Positions 33,198 through 44,391 are shown, counted from the first letter of the stretch. The stretch: 64,000 bases of DNA from Dryococelus australis (GCA_029891345.1 CM057000.1:132668163-132732162), one strand, 5' to 3'. Program-made: numbers and translations. The notes: generated by a model from the letters alone, not told the origin.

Positions 33198-33371
33198 ATG
33201 AGGGTACCCACAGAGCCAAGTCCAGACATATACGACGTGACTAGAGTGTGCGGTAAACTGTTCAGGTGGCGACACGAAGGGCAAATGCTCGCATGCGGCC
33301 TCGCGCATTCTGATCGCCAGAACATGAACATTCAAACAATTGCTCAAGATTTCATTACGCCCAGTCTTCCG
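33198..33371 (+). CDS. Candidate first coding exon beside the satellite, unrecognised
   Basis: ATG at 33198 opens 58 codons to TGA at 33372, with parts such as PTEPSPDIYDVTRVCGKLFR and LAHSDRQNMNIQTIAQDFIT. A donor-like CCGTGAGC sits exactly at the end. The stretch is GC-richer than its right flank. No family is recognised and a chance frame of this size is common. Confidence 0.18.
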
Positions 33372-34225
33372 TGAGCACGAAGGACATCACTTTCTTGTTC
33401 ATTTCGACTCGTACCAAACTTTTATCGCGTGGGTCGTCGCCGAGCATGAAGGTGGCTAGCATACAAGAACTTGCATGCTACCCAATACCGTATTAAGATC
33501 TTCTTGTTGTGTCTATGTATGTATACGTATTAATTTTTTTATATTATCTTTTTACAATGTGCCTTATTTATCGGCACTATAGCCAGGATGCAAATTAGTG
33601 TTCACCTTCTATGTTCACTTTATTGTACAAGAAAGATGCCCATCATTGCTGTCATAACGTGTCATTATCGGATATAATCGTGCGAGTCACATGTTCGTGT
33701 AACTCAAATTAACTTAGAATTTTTCATCAGCAAAAGTGATAATTAATTCATATTTTTTGTGTTCAACTTGCCTTAAAAAGCTTCGTGTTCCCGACTTATG
33801 ATGCTACCGTCAAAGTTATTTTATTCATTTCGAGTTTTGTTTTTGGTAATTCGTATATGAGATTTTTTAAGGTTTAATCGGGTAATCGTAACTCCACGAC
33901 ATTCAATACTCTAGCACGCCATGCTGTTATTGCGCTTGTCAAATTAAAAAGTACACGAAATTTTAAAATAAACATGAATTATTTCCTAAAGGGGTAGAAG
34001 ACCGATAAATACTTCAAATTAGCAAAATAAAACAAATATGATGATGTAACATTGTTGCTTAAGAGAACTTGTTTCATAAGAAAATAATTATTTTAAGAAC
34101 ATTTATGTATTCAAACAGGCATAACCAATATGGCGGCGGTTTGGTAATTTGCCAGTTTCGAAGCTGACAAAACGCAAAACGCAAATTACAAAAATACGTC
34201 GTAGATTATGTAGACAAAACTGGAG

Positions 34226-34369
34226 TTATTGTTTTCTCCAGAGACCGCAGTTTTGATAGCGGATTCGGCGGGCGATGTTCCGCACGTCGTTACAAATGTC
34301 CACAAAATCTTCTTCATACATTTTTTCCAAATGTCGAAAGGTTGGATTTCCATGTTTTTCGTATAAATT
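34226..34369 (-). CDS. Candidate coding remnant, unrecognised
   Basis: On the minus strand an acceptor-like TTATTATACTTAG is followed by a 47-codon frame with parts such as LEKMYEEDFVDICNDVRNIA, ending in TAA at 34226. A second overlapping frame from ATG 34352 is also open. No family is recognised. The composition is protein-like but short. Confidence 0.18.
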   Translation of the reverse strand, partial: NLYEKHGNPTFRHLEKMYEEDFVDICNDVRNIARRIRYQNCGLWRKQ

Positions 34370-34638
34370 CTAAGTATAATAACTGACGAAAGCTATTTTG
34401 ATAACAACAAAAATACTTGATCGCGTCACTATGAGCTCCCATACCTATGCATTTGAAATATGCGTGGAATTACGCAAAATAAATTATTTTTCTTTGTCTT
34501 TCTAGACACCTTCCGTCAAATGACTGTTTCCACAGTATATAAATTTTAAGTGATTTTAAAATTCTTAGCTGGCATTTACGTTAGGCCTATGCTATTCGTT
34601 CTCTAAATATCACATAGGCCTACGCTAAAGTCAGTCAA

Positions 34639-35104
34639 ATGTCGAACTTTATAACTGGTTTCACACAAAAACACGTGTTAAAATTCCGTACGCAACACCT
34701 AACTGATGGGAATCTTAGATCTATTTCTGTTGCGAAATTTTGCCAAATTGCAAAGCAAAGCCAAGAAATATACTGCATGTTGGAGAACCTGGGAAACATT
34801 AGCGGAAAAATCTCGTGTCTTAATGGGACGGCTGTAATAGACCAAATGTAATACTAATGTACGGATAACTCTAGAAAATGCGAAAGTGAACGCAGCTCTA
34901 AAACTGAAGGAATTAATACTGCGGTTACAAGACATTTTAAAATTATTGGTCCGTCAACTTCCCTTGGAAAACAGCGTAGTGCCGGGACTAAAAAGTGGGC
35001 TAGTTACAAACATCCAGAAAAATTTAATGTGTAGAGATTTTTGTGCGATACTGACAAGTTTTAAAAAAATTCTGAAAAACGGTGTAACTTTTTCTGTAGG
35101 GTAA
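34639..35104 (+). pseudogene. Possible decayed gene in two frames
   Basis: ATG 34639 opens 70 codons to a stop at 34849, containing VAKFCQIAKQSQEIYCMLEN. A second frame, open from about 34841 to 35104, continues with helix-rich VNAALKLKELILRLQDILKL. The frames abut with a shift, as expected of a frameshifted pseudogene, but the second has no ATG near its start. No homologue is recognised. It lies in a repeat-poor AT-rich interval. Confidence 0.2.
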
Positions 35105-35618
35105 ACGAGCTTAAATTTGAGAGATTTTCGTACAAGGAATTTATAAGAGTTTGCGTGGGTTCCTATTAGCAAAGTAAACACTGTTTGTTAAAATCTCTAC
35201 ATCAGAAAGAGGGCCTGCGATTAAATTTTTTTTTGTAATCAAGTAAAATAAAATCATTAATTGCCAAAAAAAATTCCATTGGTAACTATGCAAGTTTTTT
35301 TCCGTCGGTCATATAAAATATTTGAATTCGGGTGTTACAATAAGAAGTACTTTAGCCTATATTCATAATGATGTTCAATTTGGTTCTCCGCTATGTGTAC
35401 GAGTATATGTGAAGAAAGGCGGCTATGATAATTATAACTCAACCACGCCCTGTAAGCAGTTCTGATGGAATATTTCAATGTAAATCTTTTTTCGAGGTCA
35501 TCAATGAAAGCCGATATTTTGTTGCGAATTCATAAATTCGCTTGTCGATACAAATATGGTCGTTGAGAAATGTCCAGAGTCAGCAAAAACCGATGTAAGT
35601 AGCCCAGCCTCTGATATA

Positions 35619-36023
35619 GGCTGTTCACGGTAAAATTAGCGCTTTTGAAGCCCTGCTTACGATCTACTTGTATGCACGTTGTGTGTTCTTCCGCCTTATG
35701 TAAAATTAGCATTGCCGTTCTGCCTCATCATTTTATTCATGCGTCGGTCAAGTGAAATTTGAAATTGTTAGAAAAGTAAACATTATACAAATCTACTAAT
35801 TGTTACACTTCCATGCAAAAAAAAACAGGAAGCGGAAGAAATAATTTAAGTGACGATAGAAAGTTTTTATTCTACGTTAAGATATGGAACTACTTCCCCG
35901 TCCATCCTTACAAACTTCACTGGGCGCATGTCACTCAGCGCGCCCGTTAAAATAAGTGCAGGTCGGAGCAGTGACATTTCACTAAGGTTGATATCAAAAG
36001 TGCTCACTTTATCGTGAACAACC
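35619..36023 (+). mobile_element. Family A element
   Basis: Left end GGCTGTTCACGGTAAAATTA and right end CACTTTATCGTGAACAACC, a complete copy of about 405 bp with CTTACGATCTACTTGTATGC and CATGCGTCGGTCAAGTGAAA. TA precedes it. Confidence 0.7.
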
Positions 36024-36373
36024 TTTATTGTATTTTATTTTTGGCATTGACAAGACATAGGACATTGGTTTGCACGTTTTCTGAAACATTTATTGCTAGG
36101 CTGCTGTTGCCGGTATCATCTCTGTAACCGGCAGAACTTAAAAAAAATATTACTTATTCCCTGCCGGCAATCACTTGTCAGGAATTAATAAAGGCTCTCG
36201 AGATGTAATAGTTCGGTAAAGCTTCGGCAGCCATTACTTATGCCATGCCGTGGCAGCTATTATTTATGCCATGTCGTGCAAAAAATTTGGTTATAAACGT
36301 TCTTAAATGGAACTGACGGAAAAAATAGTGAAAATCCAAAATGGCAGGGACTGATCGCCCTTAACGTCAATTA

Positions 36374-36925
36374 TGCCCGGTTGCACCAACGTCTCCCGAA
36401 CCCGAGATCAAATGATCCTAGTTCCGAACCAGGATCCAGTTTGATCTTAGTTCCAGTGCAAATTTCATGAATCTGGATCTTTGATTCTTCGACCTTGATT
36501 CCAAACTGAGAGATCGAGATTATGTATGAGAGAAATTTTCCTATTGGTTCCTAACATATGGCGTCATGGAATAAGGCGTATTTTTCACTGTAGATATAAC
36601 TAGATGTGCGATGTTTTATATGTTTTAAGTGAATTATTGTTGTACGAATGTTAATTAATAATATTAAAGTGCGTATAATGTTATTTTAATTTCCCAAGAA
36701 AACAATCGACCGTAGTTCTATCTGTTGGCGTATTTTACAACTACATTTGTCGACGATGGCTGCTGATCTCGGATCTAGTTTTGGAACCGCCAATTTCGGC
36801 GGTTCCAAATTAACTTCGTCTCGATCTCCAGCCCAGCTCTGAACTAGAAAGGTGCAACAGTTTTCTGTGTCGATCTTAGATCCGATCTCGGATCGAGTTT
36901 CGATCCACGATGGTGCAACCGGGCC
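36374..36925 (-). mobile_element. Family G PIF/Harbinger-like element, copy 2, with TTA duplication
   Basis: TGCCCGGTTGCACCAACGTC ... GATGGTGCAACCGGGCC, flanked by TTA on both sides (36371-36373 and 36926-36928). The interior corresponds to 28172-28745 in inverse orientation. The clean 3-bp TTA duplication supports the PIF/Harbinger assignment. Confidence 0.65.
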
Positions 36926-37139
36926 TTAGTCTCAGTTACGAATTCTCCAGATCGGGTCCTATATACTGAAACATTTTCCGTGAGATAGCTGTTTGCGCGT
37001 AAACGCGTATCTCGGTAAATAACAGTTCTGGAAAAATGGCCTTTTGTCAGAAAAGAGAACAGAAAAAAAATTATCTATGGCCCTCGTTTTTTTTTAAATT
37101 TTGTTATATTGAGTGTATTCTATGAGGAAAAAAATTTCT

Positions 37140-37300
37140 TGAAAATGGTTATATATCGCATTTTTAAAGCTTGCCTATGCAGTTTCCTTAAGCGGCAAGA
37201 GAAAAAACACAAAAATACTGGCGTAGTTTAGTCTGTGGGCTTTCATCGCGTGTAACAAAACCCGTATGTTGCAGATCTAACTAGCACAGCACAGTGTTCC
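37140..37300 (+). repeat. Dispersed repeat shared with 62600-62780
   Basis: CAGTTTCCTTAAGCGGCAAG and GGGCTTTCATCGCGTGTAAC recur in the same order and spacing class near 62627 and 62681. Class unknown. Confidence 0.4.
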
Positions 37301-37359
37301 GACGGAAACACTGCGCGTAGGAGCGATGAGGAGCTAGGCGTGTGTGTAACTGTCGACCG

Positions 37360-37740
37360 TATCGCTCCCTCGCTTGTTGACCTTGGACGCGCAGCTACAA
37401 GGTCCACTCTTAAGACGGCGCCAGGAGCGGACCTTGGACGCGCAGCTACAAGGTCCACTCTTAAGACGGCGCCAGGAGCCGCTGAGGAGTTAATTAAAAC
37501 GTAAGCGACGACGGTCATTGAGGGTGGGGGGGGGGGGAAGCTAACGGTGCGATCCCCGGGCCGCAGTCGGCGCAGTTGCCGGCGATCCACCACCAGCCAC
37601 AGCGGCAAACTGAACCGACATTGCGAATCCGGCGCGCGCCCGCCCCTCTTTAATTAAAACTTAGAGGGAATTTAAATTCGGGACGCCCCCAGCGGGGTCG
37701 CTCGCGTGTCGTCCCGGCCGAAGGCTTGGCCAGGTCTGCG
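37360..37740. promoter_or_regulatory. GC-rich island with TTTAATTAAAAC motifs (candidate regulatory element)
   Basis: GAGTTAATTAAAACG (near 37489) and CTTTAATTAAAACTTAGAG (near 37649), with AATTTAAATTC, sit within CpG-rich DNA. Frames crossing the block are composition-driven. A candidate conserved non-coding or CpG-island promoter, inferred. Confidence 0.28.
37380..37481 (+). repeat. Two near-perfect 51-bp tandem units
   Basis: ACCTTGGACGCGCAGCTACA begins at 37380 and again at 37431. The units are identical over almost their whole length. Confidence 0.9.
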
Positions 37741-37849
37741 TCAGTGTTGCCAGATAGAGAAAATGAAATTATGGTACCACGCGCCGTAACATCAATTTGG
37801 TATCCTTCACAAAATTCGGGAACTCTAACAGAAAGGAACTACTCGCCTG

Positions 37850-37878
37850 CCCCCCCCCCCCCACACACACACACACAC
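37850..37878 (+). repeat. Poly-C followed by (CA)n
   Basis: Thirteen C (37850-37862) run into a (CA)n repeat. Confidence 0.9.
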
Positions 37879-38298
37879 CCGCCAACATCCGGAAACAGTT
37901 ATTGCAATAAAATTACAGTAATTTTTTAAGTTGCAAATAAAATTTGCGTAATTTTAAAACAATAGTTGAATTTTTTTTTATTTTATGATTTTGTATTGGT
38001 ATCGATAGGCCTAAGATTATGTGTATGTGCGCGCGTATATATCAGGTGGCTCACAAACACTGGTACTAATTTTACGAAATGAAAGTTTTAATTTTCTTTA
38101 AATGCACTTAATACTAAAAAAAAATACATAAACACCTTTGAAAAATGTTATGCCATTGCGTATAATTTGATTCGACACTATGCATGGCCACATATTACAA
38201 GTACATATTACAAGTTTTGAAAATAATTTCATCTAACGGATACTTTCGCTACATCAGTCAATTTTAGCAAATCTTTGTGACCAACAAAAACCTGTTAT

Positions 38299-38600
38299 TA
38301 GAGCTAGAGATTTTTCGCGAGAAAAAAAAAATGTACGAGTAAACGGTAGACTTCAATACTACAAGCACCCAGGAGCAGCTTGTTTATTGTTATTGTTTGC
38401 TGCCTGCCTGAGATGGCGTTTTCATATTTGACCGGGCCACTCAGACAGAATTCGGCAACATCGGCACGGACGGCTCCACCACGATTCGTGTGCTAACAGT
38501 TAACAGGTGTCAAACAGTAATTCAGCTATTCAAGATACGATACAGTGTTTTGAAATATACCTTGTCTTTGAAATCTTTTCGCGAAATTTCACTGCCCCTA
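38299..38600. mobile_element. hAT-like element with TAGAG...CCCCTA ends
   Basis: TAGAGCTAGAGATTTTTCGC on the left pairs with GCGAAATTTCACTGCCCCTA on the right. The flanking 8-mers CCTGTTAT and TCTGTAGG agree only partly. The interior is non-coding. Confidence 0.45.
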
Positions 38601-38604
38601 TCTG

Positions 38605-38850
38605 TAGGGATAGGAACATTTCGCGAGTTCATTTCAGGACAAGATAGACTTCAAAACCATGTACACTGAAGTTGACATTACTATTGGAAACACGCCCTGG
38701 ACGACTCTGAGCCAATGGCAGACTTGCAAGGAAACAAGTAATGAGTGACATACTGCCAGGTGTGAAGTAACACTGGCTATTCTATGGGGCAGCAGCCAAT
38801 GAACAAAGACGTGAGGCTCGAGTATACACATGACTGTAGAGGCTAGGCTA
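38605..38850 (+). mobile_element. Family E hAT-like element, left part
   Basis: Starts TAGGGATAGGAACATTTCGC and continues GAGTTCATTTCAGGACAAG, then GGAAACACGCCCTGGACGAC, comparable to the element at 48027-48661. The right terminus was not found. It abuts the preceding hAT-like end with only four bases between. Confidence 0.4.
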
Positions 38851-39627
38851 CCGCCACGCCGCCATTTCTAATCACTGCCGAAGCTCAGAGCCGGGGGTGT
38901 GCTCGGGCCCTTATACCACCCAGACGGTTGCAGCAATTGTATCTCTCTGCGGGCTGAGGAAGTTTCCCTCACCAGACCGCAAAGAACACATAGCCCAGAG
39001 GTCAGGACGCCCTGCACGTCCCGGCGCAACTCAGACAGCCCGCCAGTCAGACCAGCAAAGCCGCGGTGGCTAAGCTACCCTATCCATTTTATCTGTTATA
39101 TATGCGTACGAGAATGAGGAAAGTATGGTATCTGGTACCATGATAGAAAATGTACTACAAATACGATAATTTTGGTACGTCTGGAAACACTGGCCTGCAT
39201 CGGGGTTCCCAATTCATTACCGCGGGGAGGGCCTGGTCCCCTTCAACCCCCCCCCCTCCCCTTCTTACACTAGTTACCCACATAACCCGGTACACCGGCG
39301 ACTGGCGCAGTGGGCAGCAAACTGTTGAGCGGGGCGTTCTACTTTGATGTGTGAGGACGAACTCAATTTGACCAGCCGGGTAGGGGTGGTGGAAGTGAGG
39401 GAGGCACTGGGCAGGGGACTGGCAGAGTGCCGCTCTTGTTTGCCCAGCAGCGTCAAAAGGAACCCACATGAGGTTAGTCGCTGACTTGAACCCGCTCAAT
39501 ATCAGCCCTGATATTGCCTCCTGTACCTCGACACCACCTCCCCGACGTAGCGCGACCAGCCTGCCTGCCTGCGTGCGAGCGTACTGATAGTCGGGGTTAG
39601 GCCTAGTCCACAATAGCTGGTCCGCGG

Positions 39628-39722
39628 ACGTCCGAAGCCAAGCTTTCCAACACTGGCGCCAGAGTGCACCAAATTCGACGCCGTCCGAAGCTAAGCTTTC
39701 AGACACTGAAACTAGAGTGCAC
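39628..39722 (+). repeat. Diverged tandem duplication (~50 bp)
   Basis: CGTCCGAAGCCAAGCTTTCC and CGTCCGAAGCTAAGCTTTC, each followed by an AGAGTGCAC string, are consecutive. The duplication lies inside a 183-codon minus-strand frame that starts with GTG, which argues that the frame is not a gene. Confidence 0.6.
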
Positions 39723-40096
39723 GCTCATCGGCGCGTCAATAAATTGTATGCGATTACTGGTAAATAGTGATCTTTCTAGCTTATTTTATTTTGTTTTCTA
39801 ATTTGAGTTATGTGAATTAGTACGTTTTGATTTTGCTTTAATTTGACTTCATTTCGATATTGTTTTCTTTTGCTCAAGTCAGTGAATTTTTGTATTTTTA
39901 CTTATTTAAGTTTCGTTTTCGCAGTTTGAACAAGTTATTGTGAACTAGGCCTTACGATGACCACATCACACGTAACATGTGACGAGCAACGTGTACGTTA
40001 GACGTGGTCATTTTGGGTAGTATATTATGATGCTTCCCATAATCACGTAACCTTCGTGTAGTGAATAAAAATGTAGTTTGATAAGTTTCGTTATAT

Positions 40097-40510
40097 GCTG
40101 TTCGTGGTAAAACTAGCGCTTTTGAAAGCCCTGCTTAAAATCTACTTCTACATACGTTGTGTATTTCCCCGCCTTATTTAAAATTAACATTGCCACGGGC
40201 CTCAACACTTTATTCATGCGTCGGTCAGGAGAAACCGTGAGATTATTGGAAAAGTGAATATTTTACAAATCTGGTAATTTTACTTCGATGCATTGAAAAA
40301 AAATAGAAAGCGAAAGAAATAGATTAAGTTATCAGAAATTGTTACCTAACACTTTTTATTTGACGTCAAGATATGGAACTACTGGCCATACATTGTTACC
40401 AACTTTACTGGGCACATGTCACTCACTGCGCCCGTTAAAAATATAAAGTTAGGAACAGTGACATTTTTCTAAGGTTGATTTCAGAAGTGCTCACTTTATC
40501 GCGAACAGCC
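40097..40510 (+). mobile_element. Family A element
   Basis: Left end GCTGTTCGTGGTAAAACTAG and right end CACTTTATCGCGAACAGCC. Complete copy of 414 bp with CATGCGTCGGTCAGGAGAAA and TTACCAACTTTACTGGGC. Non-coding. Confidence 0.7.
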
Positions 40511-40917
40511 TTTACTTTTCAGATTTAAAGCTCTCGATATTCTTGATATACGGCGTATATTTTCTATGTAGTATAAACAGATTTATAAGCAAAAAAAAAA
40601 AAGCTAGGAGATAGTCATAACGTCAAGAACGAAATGTCTCTGGGAGATATAGGTACATTTTTGTGTATACGAGATAAATTGTATGTAATAAACTTGATCT
40701 GAAGCGAAAAATTAAAATTTCGTTTTGATGAAATACGTTTACAAAAATTTCAAACCTAACGGCAAAAATTCTGTATTTTATGTAAGCACTTTATATATAA
40801 TACTTCACGTGGGCACTTAACCTCTGATCACAGAATGAAAATGTTGGGGATAAGATCGTTGTTCTTCTGAAAGAAAACTCCCAAAATTCATGTCATACAA
40901 GCGTATTTCTCTTTTAA

Positions 40918-41542
40918 AGGTGGGCTTGCGATTAAAGTCTGAAGAACTAAGAATTGTACTTAATGACTTAATAAGCACATGGTAAATGAACAATAAGAAG
41001 ATTTGTAGTTTATGATTTAATTAGCAACTGTTAAGTCTAGCCGATCAAAATCGTAGGAGATGTAAGCAACAGAAATAACCTTTAAAAATAGACTATTTAC
41101 ATATAATTAATTATTTGTGGTTACTGCTTGTGTAATAGTTTTAAAAAACTCGTGAAATCTTATAGAAGGGAAAGCGGATGCCAACATTAGACATTTAAAG
41201 CCATAGATATGAAAAGGTTAATTAAAGCAAATTCAATAACCTCTTCCACGATAGAAAACATGACCATGAACTATTCTTCGAAATTAAGAGGGTACTGTCA
41301 CTGGAGTAAAATAATTATTTGCATAAGATTTCACAATACGACATAAAAACAACTGTCACTGTGCTCTGATTGTCTACTTCATCTTGATTTGTACTTAAGA
41401 TGTAACATACAACGATCTCCTAAGTCACGCCAAGAACGCACACGACCCGCCAAGACCCGCACACGACAGTCGTAAACTAATACCCTTGAACACATTGATT
41501 CATGTCTTACGCACACGGCACACTTTCAATTGTAAACCCACA
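40918..41542 (+). mobile_element. Family L inverted-repeat element, copy 2, at TTAA
   Basis: AGGTGGGCTTGCGATTAAAG ... CAATTGTAAACCCACA, 625 bp, with TTAA on both sides (40914-40917, 41543-41546). It matches 8426-9073 inverted. The TTAA flanks suggest a piggyBac-type integration, but copy 1 does not show them, so the class is open. Confidence 0.6.
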
Positions 41543-41548
41543 TTAAGG

Positions 41549-41740
41549 CCGACCTCCCGTGGCGCAGTTGGATAGTGCGCAGCCGGTCCTAGGCGCGGGA
41601 GGTTCTGGGTTCGAATACCAGGTAAGGCAAGGGTGTTTGATCAAGTTAGGTCATAAGTTAGTTTGTAAGTCGCCCCCTGACAAGCCTCCAGGCATAACAG
41701 CGGGCAACGTTAATAAGCCCTACACGAGACAATACAATAC
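41549..41740 (+). mobile_element. SINE family S2, full length
   Basis: A-box part GACCTCCCGTGGCGCAGTTG, B-box GGGTTCGAATACC, body AGTTTGTAAGTCGCCCCCTG and tail ACAATACAATAC. It inserted directly beside the end of family L. The tRNA-like head lacks a pairing acceptor stem, so it is not a tRNA gene. Confidence 0.8.
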
Positions 41741-41884
41741 CACTCGCCAAGGTAAATTCTGTGGATTGTCGAAGGTTGCGTAATAGATACACAGCTACAC
41801 TGTAAATGGCTTTTTAAATGTTGACGTAATTAACAACTGATTGACACACTCAGGTCTACACACATTTACTGGTACTTACGACAA

Positions 41885-42291
41885 ATTAGAAGTGAGTCAC
41901 CTATATCCACTACTGCAAGAACACCAGTTCTGTTGGTGTCTGTGTTAGAACTCACCATCGTCCTATTGGTCCATACAACACCGGACACTACCCTGTACCT
42001 TACAGCGTTTATTATTGGCCGGTCATCAACCAATTGAAAGCTGAGCTGATATTGACACAATCAAATATCCTTTATCGTATAAAAGGATTTACAATCAATC
42101 ATCTCCATTTGAGTGGCTATAAAAATTAATTCTATCGTTAGCGGTATCATTGTTACTGCGCTGTGGTGTTCTTGTGAGGTCATGTTAAACACTGGTCGAA
42201 CAAAGACTACACATTCATGCGAGTTTTGTTCTAACCAACAAAGACATTTTCAAATTAGCCTTGCTTGGGCTACACTCGAGCATAGTCTACA
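41885..42291 (+). repeat. Inverted duplicate D, copy 2, with TATA and CCAAT motifs
   Basis: Matches 10840-11246 inverted. It has CGTCCTATTGGTCC and TTATTATTGGCCGG (CCAAT-type boxes) followed by CGTATAAAAGG at 42076-42086. Downstream an 83-codon frame (42113-42364) shares its first 56 or so residues with copy 1 (VTALWCSCEVMLNTGRTKTT), but its first codon is GTG after TGA. The opposite-strand frame (RVVSGVVWTNRTMVSSNT) is also kept. Coding on either strand is unproven. The promoter reading is inference. Confidence 0.45.
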
Positions 42292-42389
42292 GAATGTTAA
42301 ACATGATGCAGGAGAATTTTTCAGAAAGATGCATGAGCTTCAGTCCTACCTTCGCTGGCTATAGATCGTCGCTTGACTACCTCGAGAAG

Positions 42390-42610
42390 GACGCCCCATT
42401 TCATTAGCACCGCGCCCGGAAATTAGCGGAAGTGATGTAATTTTCAACGCGCAACAAGAAAGAGTTTCTTTCGTTTTCCGTTGTTCCCGGCAGCCGTTGG
42501 AGCGAGGCACGGCGCAACAGCCAGTAGTCGCAGGCGAGCTCTTGAAGTGGACGCCACTCTGATGTCACCTCGTCTTGCAAAGGAATTTCACGTCGGTGGG
42601 AGATGATGAC
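42390..42610. promoter_or_regulatory. GC-rich block with TTAGC/TAAT motifs (candidate regulatory element)
   Basis: TTTCATTAGCACCGCGCCCG and GGAAATTAGCGGAAGTGATG lie in GC-rich, apparently single-copy DNA next to duplicate D. No coding frame is recognised. Confidence 0.22.
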
Positions 42611-43439
42611 AGCATCTTGTCTTTAACGCTCTTCAAGAGAAAAATTAGTTTTGTAGATATTTACGAGATTTTATGGTTTCGTGACATGGCATCTATGAAA
42701 ACTTGAAAAAAATAAAAATACCGTATCTTACTTAACATTCATAACGTTTCTTATGCGTAGATATGAGAATTTCAACTTAAAATGTTTATTCTTACTAATG
42801 TTAAAAACTTACTTCAGCACCAAATGTTTGTTTCAGCTAACAGATTTATTGGATCCACAAGACAGTCGTGCCATTTTATTTAAATCTTATGTTTACTTCA
42901 CCTGCAGTGACTAAATTTTATCGTAAAATTGAAATTGAAATAAAATCGATCCGCTGTATATATTTTCCAAGAAATATTCTTTATTGGCATTCTAATAACA
43001 TGAACAATTATTTTGAGCTGTAACCTAAGCATGTGACATTAGTATACCATTTATAAATCATTTTTAATTCCTATAACTCGTTTAATTATTTATCGATAAA
43101 GTAATTTTCTTCCGTTGTCGCGCATTTTCCCGACTAATATTTAATGTCACGACGTAAAATAATGCCATGCCAAATACGTGGAAAATAATTTTATCTTCCT
43201 GAACGCTCTTAGGGTCAAAAAAATGGTTTTTGGCATCATTTTGTAGTATTCGTAGATTGTCAAAAACTAACTATTTGAACGGTTCTTGATACTTACAACC
43301 AAGAAAAGAAACACATGTACTTATACGAAGTTCTAAACATAACAGTATAGACCTACATTCTTACGAGTTATTTATGAGTATTTCCAAAATTAAATAAGAA
43401 ATTTCAAAATCAGCTCTCTTGTGAGACTTAATGTATCAT
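42610..43439. other. AT-rich stretch without recognisable gene
   Basis: No gene or element recognised. Confidence 0.45.
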
Positions 43440-43612
43440 TTCTTATTCTTTAACAATCTTTTTAAATAAATATTGCCATGTAAGTAATAAACACAGTTTG
43501 TATATTCCACCGCACTCGTAAGTTAACGTCCGAGGCTAAAATAAAATATATTTATCGACTAGTATTCCAAGTGAGAGGGCTTTCAAAAGTGCTCACTTTA
43601 ACGTGAATGGCC
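43440..43612 (+). mobile_element. Family B element, 5'-truncated
   Basis: Retains TTTAAATAAATATTGCCATG, GTAATAAACACAG, GTCCGAGGCTAAAATAAAAT and the right end AGTGCTCACTTTAACGTGAA. The left end is missing. Confidence 0.6.
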
Positions 43613-43739
43613 TATCAGCACCACAAACCAGAGGTTAGGCATACTTTACACCTACAGCGATAACATTTCCCCCCTCAAAATATTTAATCAAATACAATGT
43701 GGTGAAGGAATAGCAAACTGTAGCAGTGTGTTACCTATC

Positions 43740-44106
43740 TTACATTTAATCTTCCCAGGAAAAGTTTGTAACCTCTTTACCAGATGGTACCTCACAAATA
43801 TATTCTATCGGGGCGAAATACCCCCCTGCAGGTGGAAGGTAACCCCAATTAAACAGCTCTTTGAAAGCAATTACAACAGTGCGTGAATATTTTAGCCGCA
43901 GACACTTGTAGCACTGGGATCTGGCGTCGGGTTCCAACATCTTGCCTGGGACACCTGGCCGGGGTATCTAATTTGTAACCACCTGCTCGGGCACGAGCCG
44001 AATTGGAAAGGCCCGGACATCCTTTGCACCTGCCAGTAATAGCGTACTTCGGAGATTTTTTTACGGACGATGAAAAACAACACGTTTGTCCTATTCTTAT
44101 TTGCAA
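43740..44106 (-). other. Overlapping minus-strand frames, possible gag-like relic
   Basis: A 64-codon frame from ATG 43940 begins LEPDARSQCYKCLRLKYS. CYKCL resembles the start of a retroelement zinc knuckle, but the following His and Cys are absent. Evidence is weak, and this may be a chance frame. Confidence 0.12.
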
Positions 44107-44160
44107 GCAATTTTATAGGGAAAATAAAATATCCTGTACTCTTGTAGTCTTTCAGATATA

Positions 44161-44391
44161 GGCCGTTCACGGTAAAGTGAGCACTTTTGAAGCCCTATTT
44201 ACGTTTTTCTTTCAACCAATGTATATCCTTCCACCACTTGTTAATGTAAACCTTGCCATGTGAGTAATAAACATAGTGTATACATTCACCATACCCAAAA
44301 CCAAAAGTCCGAGGCCACAATTAAATGTATTTATTGGTTATTATGTCTGACAAAATAGCTTCAAAAAGTGCTCACTTTACCGTGAACGGCC
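44161..44391 (+). mobile_element. Family B element, complete
   Basis: A 231-bp reference copy, GGCCGTTCACGGTAAAGTGA ... CACTTTACCGTGAACGGCC, with TA (mirrored ATATA/TATAT) flanks. The termini match family A almost base for base over 25 bp, while the interior is different. Confidence 0.75.

Noticed and set aside
34130..34150. AATATGGCGGCGG as a start codon with YY1-type promoter
   Set aside because: The ATG is followed by a stop after four codons. The motif alone is not enough to call a promoter.
39247..39456. Short minus-strand frames near GC-rich DNA as an exon
   Set aside because: No splice signals or recognisable motif; composition explains the open frames.
39155..39706. 183-codon minus-strand open frame, the longest in the window
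   Set aside because: Starts with GTG rather than ATG, spans a local tandem duplication and C/G homopolymers, and shows no family motif.
41553..41625. Possible tRNA gene
   Set aside because: A- and B-boxes are present but the acceptor stem does not close, and the sequence continues into the S2 SINE body and tail.
42113..42364. 83-codon frame in duplicate D as a secreted peptide gene
   Set aside because: First codon is GTG directly after a stop. The first in-frame ATG leaves a short product. Kept only as part of the duplicate.
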